Of a DNA stretch of 45,783 nt, positions 34,710 through 42,746 are shown one piece after another. Position numbers and translations under genes: made by a program. The stretch comes from SAR202 cluster bacterium Io17-Chloro-G7 (GTDB taxonomy: Bacteria; Chloroflexota; Dehalococcoidia; UBA3495). Numbering within the stretch: the stretch's first letter is position 1; every line of letters begins with the position of its first letter. Location of the stretch: assembly GCA_002817055.1 (NCBI GenBank), contig MUCU01000060.1, positions 1 through 45,783 on the forward strand. Reading direction: 5' to 3'. Under the pieces are notes generated by a model that was not told where the DNA came from, ran no database searches, and was given only the letters and a program-made list of their open reading frames with translations.

Positions 34710-35285
34710 CTAGATGCTCTCCACTTGTAGGAAGTCCAACTCCACTGGGGTTTCCCGGCCAAAGAATGAAACGAGGACCCGGATTTTACCCTTGCCCTCA
34801 TCAATGTTATTGATTGCTCCGATAAAATCTACAAATGGCCCCTCGGTGATTCGCACCGTCTCGCCTAATTCTAGTCCGATCTTGATGCGCGTTGCGTCGG
34901 AGTCCACTTGCTTTAGAATGTCTTCGATCTGTTTATCTTCCAGAGGTACTGGTTTGGGCCTCTTGTCCGACTCGTCTTCACTGGAGACGAACCCGGTTAC
35001 GCCGGGGGTGTTCCGCACCGCATACCAGCTTTCGTCGTCCATATCCATCTGGACAAGAATGTAACCTGGGAACAACTTCCGTCGCTCCGAGCGGCGTTTG
35101 CCGTCCTTGAAGACGACCTCCTCTTCGGTGGGAACTAGAACTTGGACGATACGGTCTTGCATATCCAAGCTTTGAATACGCAGGTTCAAGTTCTTTTCGA
35201 CAATGTCTTCTTGCCCGGAGTACGTGTGGACTATGTACCACCGTGGCCCTTGGATCTCTTCTACCTGGGAATCGCTTGTAGTCAT
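34710..35285 (-). CDS. nusG: Transcription termination/antitermination factor NusG
   Basis: The protein has 191 residues from ATG 35285, which has AGGT upstream; the frame stays open further upstream without family similarity. The NGN domain (RWYIVHTYSGQEDIVEKNL, RKLFPGYILVQMDMDDESWY, NTPGVTGFVS) is followed by a C-terminal KOW domain (GETVRITEGPFVDFIGAINNID). It links RNA polymerase to Rho or the ribosome. A 186-bp gap separates it from secE. Confidence 0.97.
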   Translation of the reverse strand: MTTSDSQVEEIQGPRWYIVHTYSGQEDIVEKNLNLRIQSLDMQDRIVQVLVPTEEEVVFKDGKRRSERRKLFPGYILVQMDMDDESWYAVRNTPGVTGFVSSEDESDKRPKPVPLEDKQIEDILKQVDSDATRIKIGLELGETVRITEGPFVDFIGAINNIDEGKGKIRVLVSFFGRETPVELDFLQVESI

Positions 35286-35437
35286 TTGTGTTACCTGCCG
35301 GGGGCGCGACATATTGCCAACGGCTTTAAATCCAACGTGAATTACTAGGGGCTTCAAAACTCAAGCCGGGGAACTGTCTATTTGTCGCAGGCCACCATTA
35401 GAGGTCGCCTGAAACCAATGCCCCGAACGTGATGGGA

Positions 35438-35454
35438 TAAAAAGCCCCGGCTTA
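35438..35454 (-). terminator. Weak terminator-like hairpin after secE
   Basis: On the minus strand AAGCCGGGGCTT (35453-35442) is followed by TTTATCCC, some 18 nt after the secE stop. The stem is only 4-5 bp, so this is at best a partial terminator or pause site. Confidence 0.4.
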
Positions 35455-35471
35455 ACGGTTAAGAAGCAAAT

Positions 35472-35708
35472 TTATAGCACGTACTTGGTGAACGTTTCAG
35501 CGAATATCCGGTCGAGACCTCCCAAGAAGAACGCAGCTACGATTGACAAAGCAATCACTACTACGGTCAAACGAGAGGTTTCCTCACGGCTGGGCCAGAC
35601 GGATTTACGCAACTCCGAAAACACTTCTTGAAGGAAACCTATAGGGCTGACCCGAGCGCCTGACCCAGGAGCGACAATACGGGTGCTTCTTGTTGAGGCC
35701 CTGGCCAA
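35472..35708 (-). CDS. secE: Preprotein translocase subunit SecE
   Basis: The protein has 78 residues. The family segment FLQEVFSELRKSVWPSREET (25-44) is the amphipathic helix, and one membrane helix follows (about 47-67, LTVVVIALSIVAAFFLGGLD). The protein clamps SecY in the translocon. The start is TTG 35708 behind AGGT, 2 nt after the rpmG stop codon. It is the single-helix form usual outside the gamma-proteobacteria. Confidence 0.95.
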   Translation of the reverse strand: MARASTRSTRIVAPGSGARVSPIGFLQEVFSELRKSVWPSREETSRLTVVVIALSIVAAFFLGGLDRIFAETFTKYVL

Positions 35709-35710
35709 CG

Positions 35711-35881
35711 CTACCTCGCTTCCCGGTGCACCGTGTGATTTCTACACCGGGAGCAGTATTTACGAAGCTCCAAACGCTGCGGATCGTTGCGCCGGTTTTT
35801 AGCCGAGGTGTAATTACGCTCTCGGCACTCGCCGCATTGCAAATTTATAACCTGTCTTACGTCTCCAGTTTTCCTAGCCAT
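35711..35881 (-). CDS. rpmG: 50S ribosomal protein L33
   Basis: This 56-residue frame starts at ATG 35881, 3 nt after the tuf stop, and ends with TAG at 35713-35711. It reads [20 protein letters not shown], then [20 protein letters not shown], then [16 protein letters not shown]. The L33 marks are [17 protein letters not shown] and two CxxC pairs (CGEC, CSRC), so this is the zinc-binding form. Its place between tuf and secE is the conserved one. Confidence 0.97.
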   Translation of the reverse strand: MARKTGDVRQVINLQCGECRERNYTSAKNRRNDPQRLELRKYCSRCRNHTVHREAR

Positions 35882-35884
35882 AAT

Positions 35885-37069
35885 TTAATCCAACAACTCC
35901 GTGAATACGCCGGATCCTACGGTGCGGCCGCCCTCTCTGATGGCGAAACGTAGTCCCTCTTCAATGGCTACAGGCGTTATGAGTTTGATTGTCATTTGAA
36001 TATTGTCGCCTGGCATGACCATTTCCACGCCTTCAGGCAACTGAATCTCCCCGGTAATGTCACTGGTTCGAATGTAGAACTGGGGCTTATAACCAGGGAA
36101 GAAGGGTGTGTGGCGACCGCCTTCTTCGCGGCTCAACACATATACTTCCGCTTTGGCGTTGGTGTAAGGCCGCATGGACCCGGGTTTGACCAACACTTGA
36201 CCCCTTTCCACCTCGTCCCTGTCCACACCACGGAGCAGAACGCCCACGGCGTCCCCCGCTTCGGTGGTATCTAGCAGCTTGTGGAACATCTCCAAGCCGG
36301 TGGCTACAGTTTCTCGGACGTCGCCGAACCGGATGATCTCCACCGGGTCGCCTTGGTTTAGGCTGCCTCGCTCCACCCTGCCGGTGACTACGGTGCCACG
36401 GCCTTTAATGCCGAACACGTCTTCAATGGGCATCAGGAACGGTCGGTCGGTTATGCGAGTAGGAACAGGTATGTATTCATCTAGGGCCTCAACGAGTTCC
36501 ACCACTTGTGCTTCGGCCTCAGGGTCGCCTTCCAAAGCTTTCAGGCCGCTGACCCGAACGATGGGAGTGTCGTCGCCAGGGAAGTCATAAGCATCCAGCA
36601 ATTCCCTAACTTCCATCTCCACCAACTCCAACAACTCTTCATCCTCCATCATGTCCACCTTGTTCAAGGCAACAATGATGCGGGGGACGGCTACCTGGCG
36701 GGCCAGAAGAATGTGCTCTCGGGTTTGAGGCATCGGGCCGTCCGGAGCGCTAACCACCAGAATCGCCCCGTCCATCTGGGCCGCTCCGGTGATCATGTTC
36801 TTAATGTAGTCCGCGTGGCCGGGGCAATCGACGTGGGCGTAGTGCCTGGTCTCGGTTTCGTACTCCACGTGGGCAATAGCTATGGTTACACCCCTGGCCT
36901 TTTCTTCCGGGGCGTTATCAATCGCATCCATGTCCCGGTAGCTGGCCATGCCTTTGGCTGCCATAACCTTGGTGATAGCAGAGGTCAGCGTGGTCTTACC
37001 GTGATCTACGTGGCCGATGGTTCCCACGTTCACATGGGGCTTGCTCCGGTCGAATCTTTGCTTGGCCAT
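35885..37069 (-). CDS. tuf: Elongation factor Tu
   Basis: The protein has 394 residues. The GTPase motifs are [11 protein letters not shown] (G1), the switch region with [13 protein letters not shown] (G2), [12 protein letters not shown] (G3), NKVDMM (G4) and the SGLKALEG stretch (G5). Domains 2 and 3 follow, with [13 protein letters not shown] and the C-terminal [17 protein letters not shown]. It delivers aminoacyl-tRNA to the ribosome. AGGAG lies about 8 nt before ATG 37069. It is preceded by three tRNA genes on the same strand, probably one transcript. Confidence 0.98.
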   Translation of the reverse strand: MAKQRFDRSKPHVNVGTIGHVDHGKTTLTSAITKVMAAKGMASYRDMDAIDNAPEEKARGVTIAIAHVEYETETRHYAHVDCPGHADYIKNMITGAAQMDGAILVVSAPDGPMPQTREHILLARQVAVPRIIVALNKVDMMEDEELLELVEMEVRELLDAYDFPGDDTPIVRVSGLKALEGDPEAEAQVVELVEALDEYIPVPTRITDRPFLMPIEDVFGIKGRGTVVTGRVERGSLNQGDPVEIIRFGDVRETVATGLEMFHKLLDTTEAGDAVGVLLRGVDRDEVERGQVLVKPGSMRPYTNAKAEVYVLSREEGGRHTPFFPGYKPQFYIRTSDITGEIQLPEGVEMVMPGDNIQMTIKLITPVAIEEGLRFAIREGGRTVGSGVFTELLD

Positions 37070-37148
37070 TTAGGTCTCCTCTTTATTTAATAGTGCAACT
37101 GTTTTTTATGCTGTTGGGTTCCAACCAACGGTGGTAACTACATAATGC

Positions 37149-37223
37149 TGGAGCCCAGAGGCGGGATTGAACCGCCGACCCCGTTCTTACCAAGAACGTG
37201 CTCTACCGCTGAGCTATCTGGGC
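37149..37223 (-). tRNA. tRNA-Thr (anticodon GGT)
   Basis: On the minus strand a full cloverleaf is seen: acceptor GCCCAGA/TCTGGGC, D arm GCTC...GAGC, anticodon stem CGTTC/GAACG with loop TTGGTAA, T arm GGCGG-TTCAATC-CCGCC, discriminator T and an encoded CCA (37149-37151). Anticodon GGT reads ACC and ACT. Confidence 0.97.
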
Positions 37224-37295
37224 TAGCTACCGGTTTTCCAGCATTAATGCCTATGCATTATATTATAGGTTAAACCCTAGTGAATGGGTAACGGA

Positions 37296-37383
37296 TGGTG
37301 GAGGGGGCAGGATTCGAACCTGCGAAGCCCTTCCGGACGCCAGATTTACAGTCTGGTGGCTTTAACCACTCACCCACCCCTCC
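37296..37383 (-). tRNA. tRNA-Tyr (anticodon GTA)
   Basis: On the minus strand: acceptor GGAGGGG/CCCCTCC, anticodon stem CCAGA/TCTGG with loop CTGTAAA, a long variable arm (class II, around CGTCCGGAAGGGCTTC), T arm GCAGG-TTCGAAT-CCTGC, discriminator A and an encoded CCA. Total length is 88 nt, as expected for bacterial tRNA-Tyr. Confidence 0.97.
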
Positions 37384-37516
37384 ATGTTGGGCAGACTCCG
37401 CACACCCCCGGGTTGTTTGGAAACCCCCGTGCTTGGAAGCGCCTGTTAAATATCGTTTATGGTTGCGCCGCGAGGAATTGGGTCCCACTCTGACACCTCG
37501 CGGTGACACGTTGTTG

Positions 37517-37591
37517 TGGAGCCCCAGAGCGGATTCGAACCGCTAACCTGTCGATTACAAGTCGACTGCGCTTCCATTGCGCCACAGGGGC
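37517..37591 (-). tRNA. tRNA-Thr (anticodon TGT)
   Basis: On the minus strand: acceptor GCCCCTG with its partner ending TGGGGC, anticodon stem GTCGA/TCGAC with loop CTTGTAA, T arm AGCGG-TTCGAAT-CCGCT, discriminator T and an encoded CCA. Anticodon TGT reads ACA and ACG. It is the first gene after the promoter at 37705-37733. Confidence 0.97.
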
Positions 37592-37610
37592 CTGTTTGCC
37601 ACAGGGGCCT
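37581..37610. repeat. 13-bp duplication of the tRNA-Thr 5' end
   Basis: GCCACAGGGGCCT at 37581-37593, which covers the 5' end of tRNA-Thr(TGT), is repeated perfectly at 37598-37610 (17-bp period). It is probably a slippage duplication. Confidence 0.8.
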
Positions 37611-37652
37611 AGTGCTTGGTATAGCGAAAAAGTTGGACTCCGGACACACTAC

Positions 37653-37678
37653 AAATGGCCCCAGATTTGGGGCCATTT
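37653..37678 (-). other. Perfect 10-bp hairpin in the tRNA-tuf leader
   Basis: AAATGGCCCC (37653-37662) and GGGGCCATTT (37669-37678) form a perfect stem with a 6-nt loop. It lies 27-52 nt downstream of the -10 box of the minus-strand promoter and before tRNA-Thr, so it is in the 5' leader. No T-run follows, so it is more likely an RNA processing or stability element than a terminator. Confidence 0.75.
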
Positions 37679-37704
37679 CGCCAAGACCAAATTGCGCTTG
37701 TATG

Positions 37705-37733
37705 AGTATACAAAGCGCCATGTTCAAAGTCAA
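37705..37733 (-). promoter_or_regulatory. Strong sigma-70-type promoter for the tRNA-tuf-ribosomal operon
   Basis: On the minus strand TTGACT (37733-37728) and TATACT (37710-37705) are separated by exactly 17 bp, close to the consensus. Transcription would start near 37698 and run into tRNA-Thr, tRNA-Tyr, tRNA-Thr, tuf, rpmG, secE and nusG. The spacer and -10 box also take part in an imperfect inverted repeat (GCGCTTGTAT...ATACAAAGCGC). Confidence 0.8.
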
Positions 37734-37983
37734 TCGGAACAAGCCTAGTTTAGCCGCGGTTTGCTTCGTTGAATCGGATGCTGATTCTGACCCATTATCA
37801 TTGCTTTTGGAGGGCCTATTTCCAGCTTGACGGGGTGGTTTGCTTATTCTACACTCCAGGCGGCCCGAGCTTGGGCGCCGGACGTTAATCCGCGGCTGTT
37901 TGCCAGTCCAATAAGGGCTGGATTTAACGGCACTCGTCGGTCTTTGCCGGCCACTGTCCTGGCCGGGTATTCCTTCAAATTTG

Positions 37984-38016
37984 ATTAGCCAAATTTATTA
38001 GCCAAATTTATTAGCC
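37984..38016. repeat. Tandem 13-mer ATTAGCCAAATTT, 2.5 copies
   Basis: ATTAGCCAAATTT is repeated at 37984-37996 and 37997-38009, with a further ATTAGCC. It lies in the 350 bp between the tRNA-tuf promoter and apt, a region with no supported gene. Confidence 0.88.
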
Positions 38017-38090
38017 TGTTGTAAGGGCCATGCCCTCAGGTTTTGAGTTAAATGGGTCTTCAGGCGAATTTTGGACGTGGTTTAAAACAT

Positions 38091-38603
38091 ATGGAGTTAA
38101 AATCATACATTCGGGACGTCCCCGATTTTCCCCAGGCGGGTATCCTCTTCCGCGACATTACTCCTTTGATCCAAAACCCGGAGGCTTTCCGCTATACCAT
38201 CGGTCAACTGGTGGACCGTTACAAGTCCGCCGACTTGGATGTAGTCGTCGCTGTCGAGTCTCGTGGGTTCTTATTCGGTGCGCCTTTGGCTTACGAACTG
38301 GGCAAACCCATCGTTCCGGTTCGCAAACCTGGTAAGCTGCCTGCCCGAACCCACCAAGAGGAATACGCACTGGAATACGGCAACAACACCATGGAGATTC
38401 ATGTTGACGGAGTGCTCCCCGGCCAAAAAGCACTAATTCTCGACGACTTGCTGGCCACCGGAGGCACCTTGGCCGCCAGCGCCCGGCTGGTGGAGAAATG
38501 CGGAGGATTGGTGTCTGCTATCGGCGTGGTGATTGAGTTGACCGATCTCGGCGGGCGTGAAATTTTGTCCGGCTATGATATTTTCTCTATTCTGGAATAT
38601 TAA
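38091..38603 (+). CDS. apt: Adenine phosphoribosyltransferase
   Basis: The protein has 170 residues from ATG 38091, the usual family length; an ATG at 38052 would add 13 residues without similarity. It makes AMP from adenine and PRPP. Marks are IRDVPDFPQAGILFRDITPL, VAVESRGFLFGAPLA, RKPGKLP and the PRPP loop ALILDDLLATGGTL. The ribosome-binding site is weak. It stands alone between non-coding stretches and is divergent from the tRNA-tuf operon. Confidence 0.96.
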   Translation: MELKSYIRDVPDFPQAGILFRDITPLIQNPEAFRYTIGQLVDRYKSADLDVVVAVESRGFLFGAPLAYELGKPIVPVRKPGKLPARTHQEEYALEYGNNTMEIHVDGVLPGQKALILDDLLATGGTLAASARLVEKCGGLVSAIGVVIELTDLGGREILSGYDIFSILEY

Positions 38604-38655
38604 CTTTAGTAAACCCGATTTGCTGTCTTACCCACTGGTTTTCTTGGTTTTCGTT

Positions 38656-38695
38656 GAATTCGCAGTGCATTCACCGAATTCGCCGTGCATTCACC
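38656..38695. repeat. Tandem 20-bp duplication
   Basis: Two 20-bp units (GAATTCGC-GTGCATTCACC, one base different) lie head to tail in the 291-bp gap between apt and the MBL gene. No other feature is seen in that gap. Confidence 0.88.
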
Positions 38696-38894
38696 GTATT
38701 TCGGGAATTTGCCGCATTTCGACCGGGCCGATATAAGGGTGAACTTCGCTTAGTATTTCCGGCTTTATAATCTCGCACGTTACCTGTGACCGACGGGATA
38801 GCTCGGGTATCGCTCAGGGGGTCGAGGTACGACCCAGGCATCACCCAGTCAAACTTCAACAAGTCATAACTTAACAAGTCAGAAGGAGGGCCCG

Positions 38895-39764
38895 ATGGCA
38901 GACCAAATTACGGTTGGCAACGTCGAGATAATGGCGGTCATGGACATGATACCGCCGCCACGACCATCGGAACGGATGTTTCCCGATGTTACCGGAGACG
39001 ACTGGGCTCCCTATCAGGACATTCTCGAGAAGGGCCAGATACAGCTCTATTATGGCGTCTGGGTCGTGCGCTCCCAAGGCCAGACCATTTTGGTTGACAC
39101 AGGCATGGGCCCTGGTCCCCATGAGCACTTGGATAATCGAACCGGCAATCTTTACGAAGAACTGCGGCCCATCTTGATCCCCGCCGACCGGCTCAACAAT
39201 ACCAACGTCGGTCCGTCGGATGAGGTGACCATTGTGGTCCACACCCACCTCCACGGCGACCATGTGGGATGGAATATACGGTATTCGGGTGGAATGCCAG
39301 CGCCCAATTTCCGTCGAGCCCGGTACTTGGTACCCAAGCTGGATTGGGACTACTTCAACCAGCCAGAGATATTGGAGGAACGGCCCTACATTAAAACCCA
39401 GGTCCTGCCTTTGCAGAGGTTGCGTAAGATGGACTTGATTGAAGGTGAATACAACATCACCGACGAAGTGAGCACTTTGCCCACTCCAGGACACACGCCT
39501 GGCCATCAAGCCATTTTGATAAGCTCCCAAGGCGAAAAAGCAATGATCGTGGGAGATGTCCTTCACAGTAAAGCCCAAGTCTATGAGCCGAGCTGGACTG
39601 CGGGGGTCGACACCGACAAAGAGGCCAGCCGACGCAGCAGGGCCGCTTTGCTGGACCGGGCCCAAGCCGAAGGTTACGTCGTAGCGGCGGGTCACTTCCA
39701 CCCTGACGACAACATTGGAAAAGTTGTCATCAAGGACGGAAAACGGTTCTGGCAGGTCCTATAA
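38895..39764 (+). CDS. Metallo-beta-lactamase-fold hydrolase
   Basis: The protein has 289 residues. It has the metal motif HTHLHGDHVGWN (HxHxDH), LVDTGMGPG before it, TPGHTPGHQAILI with the third metal histidine, GDVLHSKAQVYE with the bridging Asp, and a late histidine in AAGHFHPDD. This is the quorum-quenching lactonase/N-acyl-hydrolase-like branch, which opens lactones or esters; the substrate is unknown. AAGGAGG lies 5 nt before ATG 38895. No signal peptide is seen. It may belong with the following genes, though 342 bp with hairpins separates them. Confidence 0.92.
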   Translation: MADQITVGNVEIMAVMDMIPPPRPSERMFPDVTGDDWAPYQDILEKGQIQLYYGVWVVRSQGQTILVDTGMGPGPHEHLDNRTGNLYEELRPILIPADRLNNTNVGPSDEVTIVVHTHLHGDHVGWNIRYSGGMPAPNFRRARYLVPKLDWDYFNQPEILEERPYIKTQVLPLQRLRKMDLIEGEYNITDEVSTLPTPGHTPGHQAILISSQGEKAMIVGDVLHSKAQVYEPSWTAGVDTDKEASRRSRAALLDRAQAEGYVVAAGHFHPDDNIGKVVIKDGKRFWQVL

Positions 39765-39870
39765 CTTTCGTATAGATCGACGGTTTGATCCTGGCTGTCA
39801 TGAATCGTCGCTTCTAGATTTCTGATTAATGAATACCCGGTTGTCGCGGCGTGGGGAGCCTACAGGTCCG

Positions 39871-39955
39871 GTCATTTCGGACTAGTTCCAGTCCGAAACC
39901 GGTAAGTTGACCACCGTATGATTTAGCCTAGGGGCACGGCTTGCCGTGCCCCTAG
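39871..39955. repeat. Two adjacent palindromes, one of 13-bp perfect arms
   Basis: The first has arms TTTCGGACT (39875-39883) and AGTCCGAAA (39890-39898), flanked by CCGG on both sides. The second has arms CTAGGGGCACGGC (39928-39940) and its perfect complement (39943-39955) around TT. Neither has a following T-run. The second resembles GTAGGGGCACGGC-type palindromes scattered in Chloroflexota genomes. The rest of 39765-40106 holds nothing recognised. Confidence 0.8.
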
Positions 39956-40106
39956 CGTTCCCTGGAATGGTGCTCACCTATCTTTGTTCGAACTTGGACT
40001 CGGTTCCACCATTGGCTGATGATATAATCCCAAAAACCAAAAAAACTCGCCCCAATATTCTTGATCCAATAATAGTGTCGGAATAAATCAGGCGTTCGGA
40101 GAACTT

Positions 40107-40898
40107 TTGACTCTAAACCAAGGCCCCAAAGACCTGAGGCAGGCCGCTGCCGAGTTCCGTCGGCGTTACTACGGCCCAAGCAACAGCCCGGGCCAGCCCC
40201 CCGCCATGTCCGAGTTGGCGCCGGAGGTTATGAATCTGGTCGACTCGGTCATATACGGGGAGATCTATAACCGGCCGGCGGTCAACCTGCAAACACGCAG
40301 TTTGTGTACCATTGCCGCCTTAGTCGTCATTGGGCATAGTCCTCAGTTGATCAAAAGGCACATCCAAGGCGCGTTGCACGTTGGCGTGACCAAAGAGCAA
40401 ATATCCGAAATCATAGCCCAGATGATTTTCTACGGTGGTATGCCCGCCGCCGTGAGGGCTTTCCAGGTAGCCAAGGAAACCTTCGACGAGTACGACGATA
40501 GGTTCAGGGGATCGGGCGGCAGATGGGAGCCTGGGCAGGGGTCTACTTCTCCGGCTGAAAGCGGGCAGGCTACGGGTACGTCTCCTAGCGGGTTCCCCTC
40601 GGCAGCAAGAGAAACATCTACAACGGGCAGGAGCGGCAGTGATGAAGATAGGGTTCATCGGCACGGGCAATATGGGCAATCCCATGGCGGTCAATCTGGT
40701 CAAAGCCGGGCACCAGCTAACCGTCCACGATCTCCGGCGAGAGGCGGCAATCAATCTTCTGGAGATGGGCGCGGAGTGGGCCGACAGTCCAAGGGCGGCG
40801 GTGCTGGGAAACGAAGTGGTGTTCACTTCACTACCCGTCCCCCGGGACGTGGAGGCGGTGGTCCAGGGCGAAGACGGAATACTGGAGGGCGCAGGTAA
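40107..40898 (+). CDS. Carboxymuconolactone-decarboxylase-family protein with an unusual C-terminal tail
   Basis: The frame has 263 codons. Residues about 35-130 form a CMD domain (MNLVDSVIYGEIYNRPAVN, RSLCTIAALVVIGHSPQL, HIQGALHVGVTKEQISEI, MIFYGGMPAAVRAFQVAKE). There is no AhpD CxxC, so the decarboxylase-like branch is likelier. After residue 133 the sequence becomes Gly/Ser/Arg-rich and, from about residue 180, runs through the 5' end of the next gene in another frame: 257 nt from 40642 to 40898. A typical CMD protein ends near residue 130, so the tail may be due to a lost stop codon or a frameshift. The start is TTG 40107 behind GGAG. Confidence 0.85.
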   Translation: MTLNQGPKDLRQAAAEFRRRYYGPSNSPGQPPAMSELAPEVMNLVDSVIYGEIYNRPAVNLQTRSLCTIAALVVIGHSPQLIKRHIQGALHVGVTKEQISEIIAQMIFYGGMPAAVRAFQVAKETFDEYDDRFRGSGGRWEPGQGSTSPAESGQATGTSPSGFPSAARETSTTGRSGSDEDRVHRHGQYGQSHGGQSGQSRAPANRPRSPARGGNQSSGDGRGVGRQSKGGGAGKRSGVHFTTRPPGRGGGGPGRRRNTGGRR

Positions 40899-41580
40899 CC
40901 GGTCAGGCGCCGGTAATGGGTTAAATGAAGGTCCGGATAGTGGGCTGATCTACGTCGACCTTTCGACCAACTCGCCCACGGTGGTGCGGCGTCTACACGA
41001 CATTTGCGCTGAAAGAGGCGTCATTGTTCTGGATGCGCCCGTTAGCGGCGGTGTCTACGGTGCCGCTGCGGCAACGTTGGCGGTCATGGTTGGCGGTGAT
41101 GAGGCGGTGTTCCAGCGCATTAAACCTACGCTAGACGCAATCGGGAGTCACGTGGTCTATTGCGGGCCCAGCGGAAACGGCGCGATCTGCAAAATTTGCA
41201 ACAACCTGATGAGCATGGGCACCGGTGTTTTGTTGGCTGAAGCCTTGACTCTTGGCGTCAAAGCAGGGGTTGATCTGGCGGTGCTGGCAGATGTTATCGC
41301 CAATAGCTCGGGTGGCAGCAAACGGTTGACGGAGAAATTTCCCCGCTTCTTGTTCCAAGGAAATTTCGAGCCTGGGTTCGCTACCGCGCTAGCCGCCAAA
41401 GATGTCAGGCTAGCTACGGATTTGGGGCGCGAATACGGCATCCCTATGGAGCTTTCAAACCTGGTTGATCAACGCCACGTGGAAGCCATGTTCCGTGGGT
41501 GGGGACACGAAGATTCGGACGCTGTGGCAAGGATTCAAGAAGAAAAATCCGGTGTCCAACTGCGCCTGAAAGGAATTTAG
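40642..41580 (+). CDS. 3-hydroxyisobutyrate-dehydrogenase-like NAD-binding protein
   Basis: The protein has 312 residues. The N-terminal Rossmann fold has MKIGFIGTGNMGNPMAVNLVKAGH split over its first 25 residues. Then come FTSLPVPRDVE, YVDLSTNSPTV, the substrate motif DAPVSGGVYGAAAATLAVMVGG, and the catalytic lysine in GNGAICKICNNLM. The family reduces or oxidises beta-hydroxyacids; 3-hydroxyisobutyrate, tartronate semialdehyde and others are possible. ATG 40642 has AGGAG 8 nt upstream; GTG 40639 adds one residue. The start lies inside the CMD frame. An unusual Gly/Asn-rich insert (about 84-103) interrupts the cofactor domain. Confidence 0.93.
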   Translation: MKIGFIGTGNMGNPMAVNLVKAGHQLTVHDLRREAAINLLEMGAEWADSPRAAVLGNEVVFTSLPVPRDVEAVVQGEDGILEGAGNRSGAGNGLNEGPDSGLIYVDLSTNSPTVVRRLHDICAERGVIVLDAPVSGGVYGAAAATLAVMVGGDEAVFQRIKPTLDAIGSHVVYCGPSGNGAICKICNNLMSMGTGVLLAEALTLGVKAGVDLAVLADVIANSSGGSKRLTEKFPRFLFQGNFEPGFATALAAKDVRLATDLGREYGIPMELSNLVDQRHVEAMFRGWGHEDSDAVARIQEEKSGVQLRLKGI

Positions 41581-41642
41581 CTACCCAAGATTCCGATTGG
41601 CGCTGACGGACCCGAGTTGGATCAGCATTTTTGGAGGCGAAG

Positions 41643-42683
41643 ATGACCACCAGTTTTGACAGGTCTAGGCAAGTTGAGGCCAGCGATACCATCGAGGCCA
41701 TAGAGGAATGTTACCGCATGGGGTGGAGTGACGGCTTGCCGGTGGTCCCGCCTGTGGATTACAAGGTCCAGGAAATGCTCCGATACGCAGGAATGACCGG
41801 GGAGGAAGAGCTTCTTTCGTTCGAGATGCGCCGGCGAGTCCTAACGTCCGAAAACGCCGCCGCCAATGCGGTGATGGCTGGTTGTTTGCCGGAATATTTC
41901 CCGGTACTGGTAACCACCATGAGAGCATTGGAGGAGGAAAAAAACTACGTATCCATGGCAGCCTCCTCCACCAGTTCTCCAGCCATATTGATGATAGTAA
42001 ACGGACCCATACGGGACCAAATTGGGGTCAACTATAAGGACGGCCTTTTCGGCCCAGGGTTCCGCGCCAATGCCTGCTTGGGTCGAGCCATACGGCTAAG
42101 TTTCATGAACGGATTCGATGCTTTTCCCGGCACTCTGGACCGGGGCACTTTGGGCAATCCCAGCAAGTACACGCTGTGCATCGGAGAGAACGAAGAAGAC
42201 TCGCCTTGGGATGCTCTACACGTCAGCCGGGGCTTCCAACCTGATGACAGTTGCGTAACCGTAGCCGTGGCTTACAATCCGATAACCGTCAATAACGCTT
42301 ATGGCCAGACTGGTGAGAGCATCCTCGCTTCCTTGGCCGACACTCTAAAATCAGCGTGCCTCGCCTGGCGCTTCCCGGCCCAGTGGGTTGTGGTAATAGG
42401 CCCCGAGCACGCCCTAAGCCTGCAGGCCGATGGATGGACTCGACGCAAAATTCAGGACTATCTGATAGAAAATGCTACTCGTCCTCTGAGTGAACTGATC
42501 CGTTTAGGCGTGGCCCAAGGCCCCGAAAAACCTGGGGACGACAAGTTGATCCGGCGCTGCTCCCGGGAACCGGAAGACATCCTCATTGTCATGGGCGGTG
42601 GCACCGGTGGCCGCAACAGCGCAATAATCGACACCACCCACTTTAAGATACGCACCCGAAAAGTGGACATGTCTACTGTCTGA
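41643..42683 (+). CDS. Uncharacterised protein of a family seen with UGSC-type (seleno)proteins
   Basis: The 346-residue protein starts at ATG 41643 with GGAGG 5 nt upstream. Its N-terminus has YRMGWSDGLPVVPPVDYKVQEML and NAVMAGCLPEYFPVLVTTMRALEE, which I recognise from multidomain proteins that carry a C-terminal UGSC/CGSC segment. That segment is not found here or just downstream. Other visible features are VNGPIRDQIGVNYKDGLFGPG, ANACLGRAIRLSFMN, WVVVIGPEHALSLQADGWTR and a C-terminal VMGGGTGGRNSAII loop that looks ligand-binding. Two cysteines (AGC, NAC) are candidates for chemistry. It follows the dehydrogenase after 62 bp, so the two are probably co-transcribed. The function is unknown. 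Confidence 0.75.
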   Translation: MTTSFDRSRQVEASDTIEAIEECYRMGWSDGLPVVPPVDYKVQEMLRYAGMTGEEELLSFEMRRRVLTSENAAANAVMAGCLPEYFPVLVTTMRALEEEKNYVSMAASSTSSPAILMIVNGPIRDQIGVNYKDGLFGPGFRANACLGRAIRLSFMNGFDAFPGTLDRGTLGNPSKYTLCIGENEEDSPWDALHVSRGFQPDDSCVTVAVAYNPITVNNAYGQTGESILASLADTLKSACLAWRFPAQWVVVIGPEHALSLQADGWTRRKIQDYLIENATRPLSELIRLGVAQGPEKPGDDKLIRRCSREPEDILIVMGGGTGGRNSAIIDTTHFKIRTRKVDMSTV

Positions 42684-42746
42684 GCCGAATGTCGTATGTC
42701 GGGATAATTTTCGTCAATAAATCACGGTACTCACTGGGTCCGGGGA

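Noticed and set aside
38871..39701. A 276-codon open frame on the minus strand
   Set aside because: It lies opposite the MBL hydrolase gene, has no family features, and its length follows from the codon pattern of that gene.
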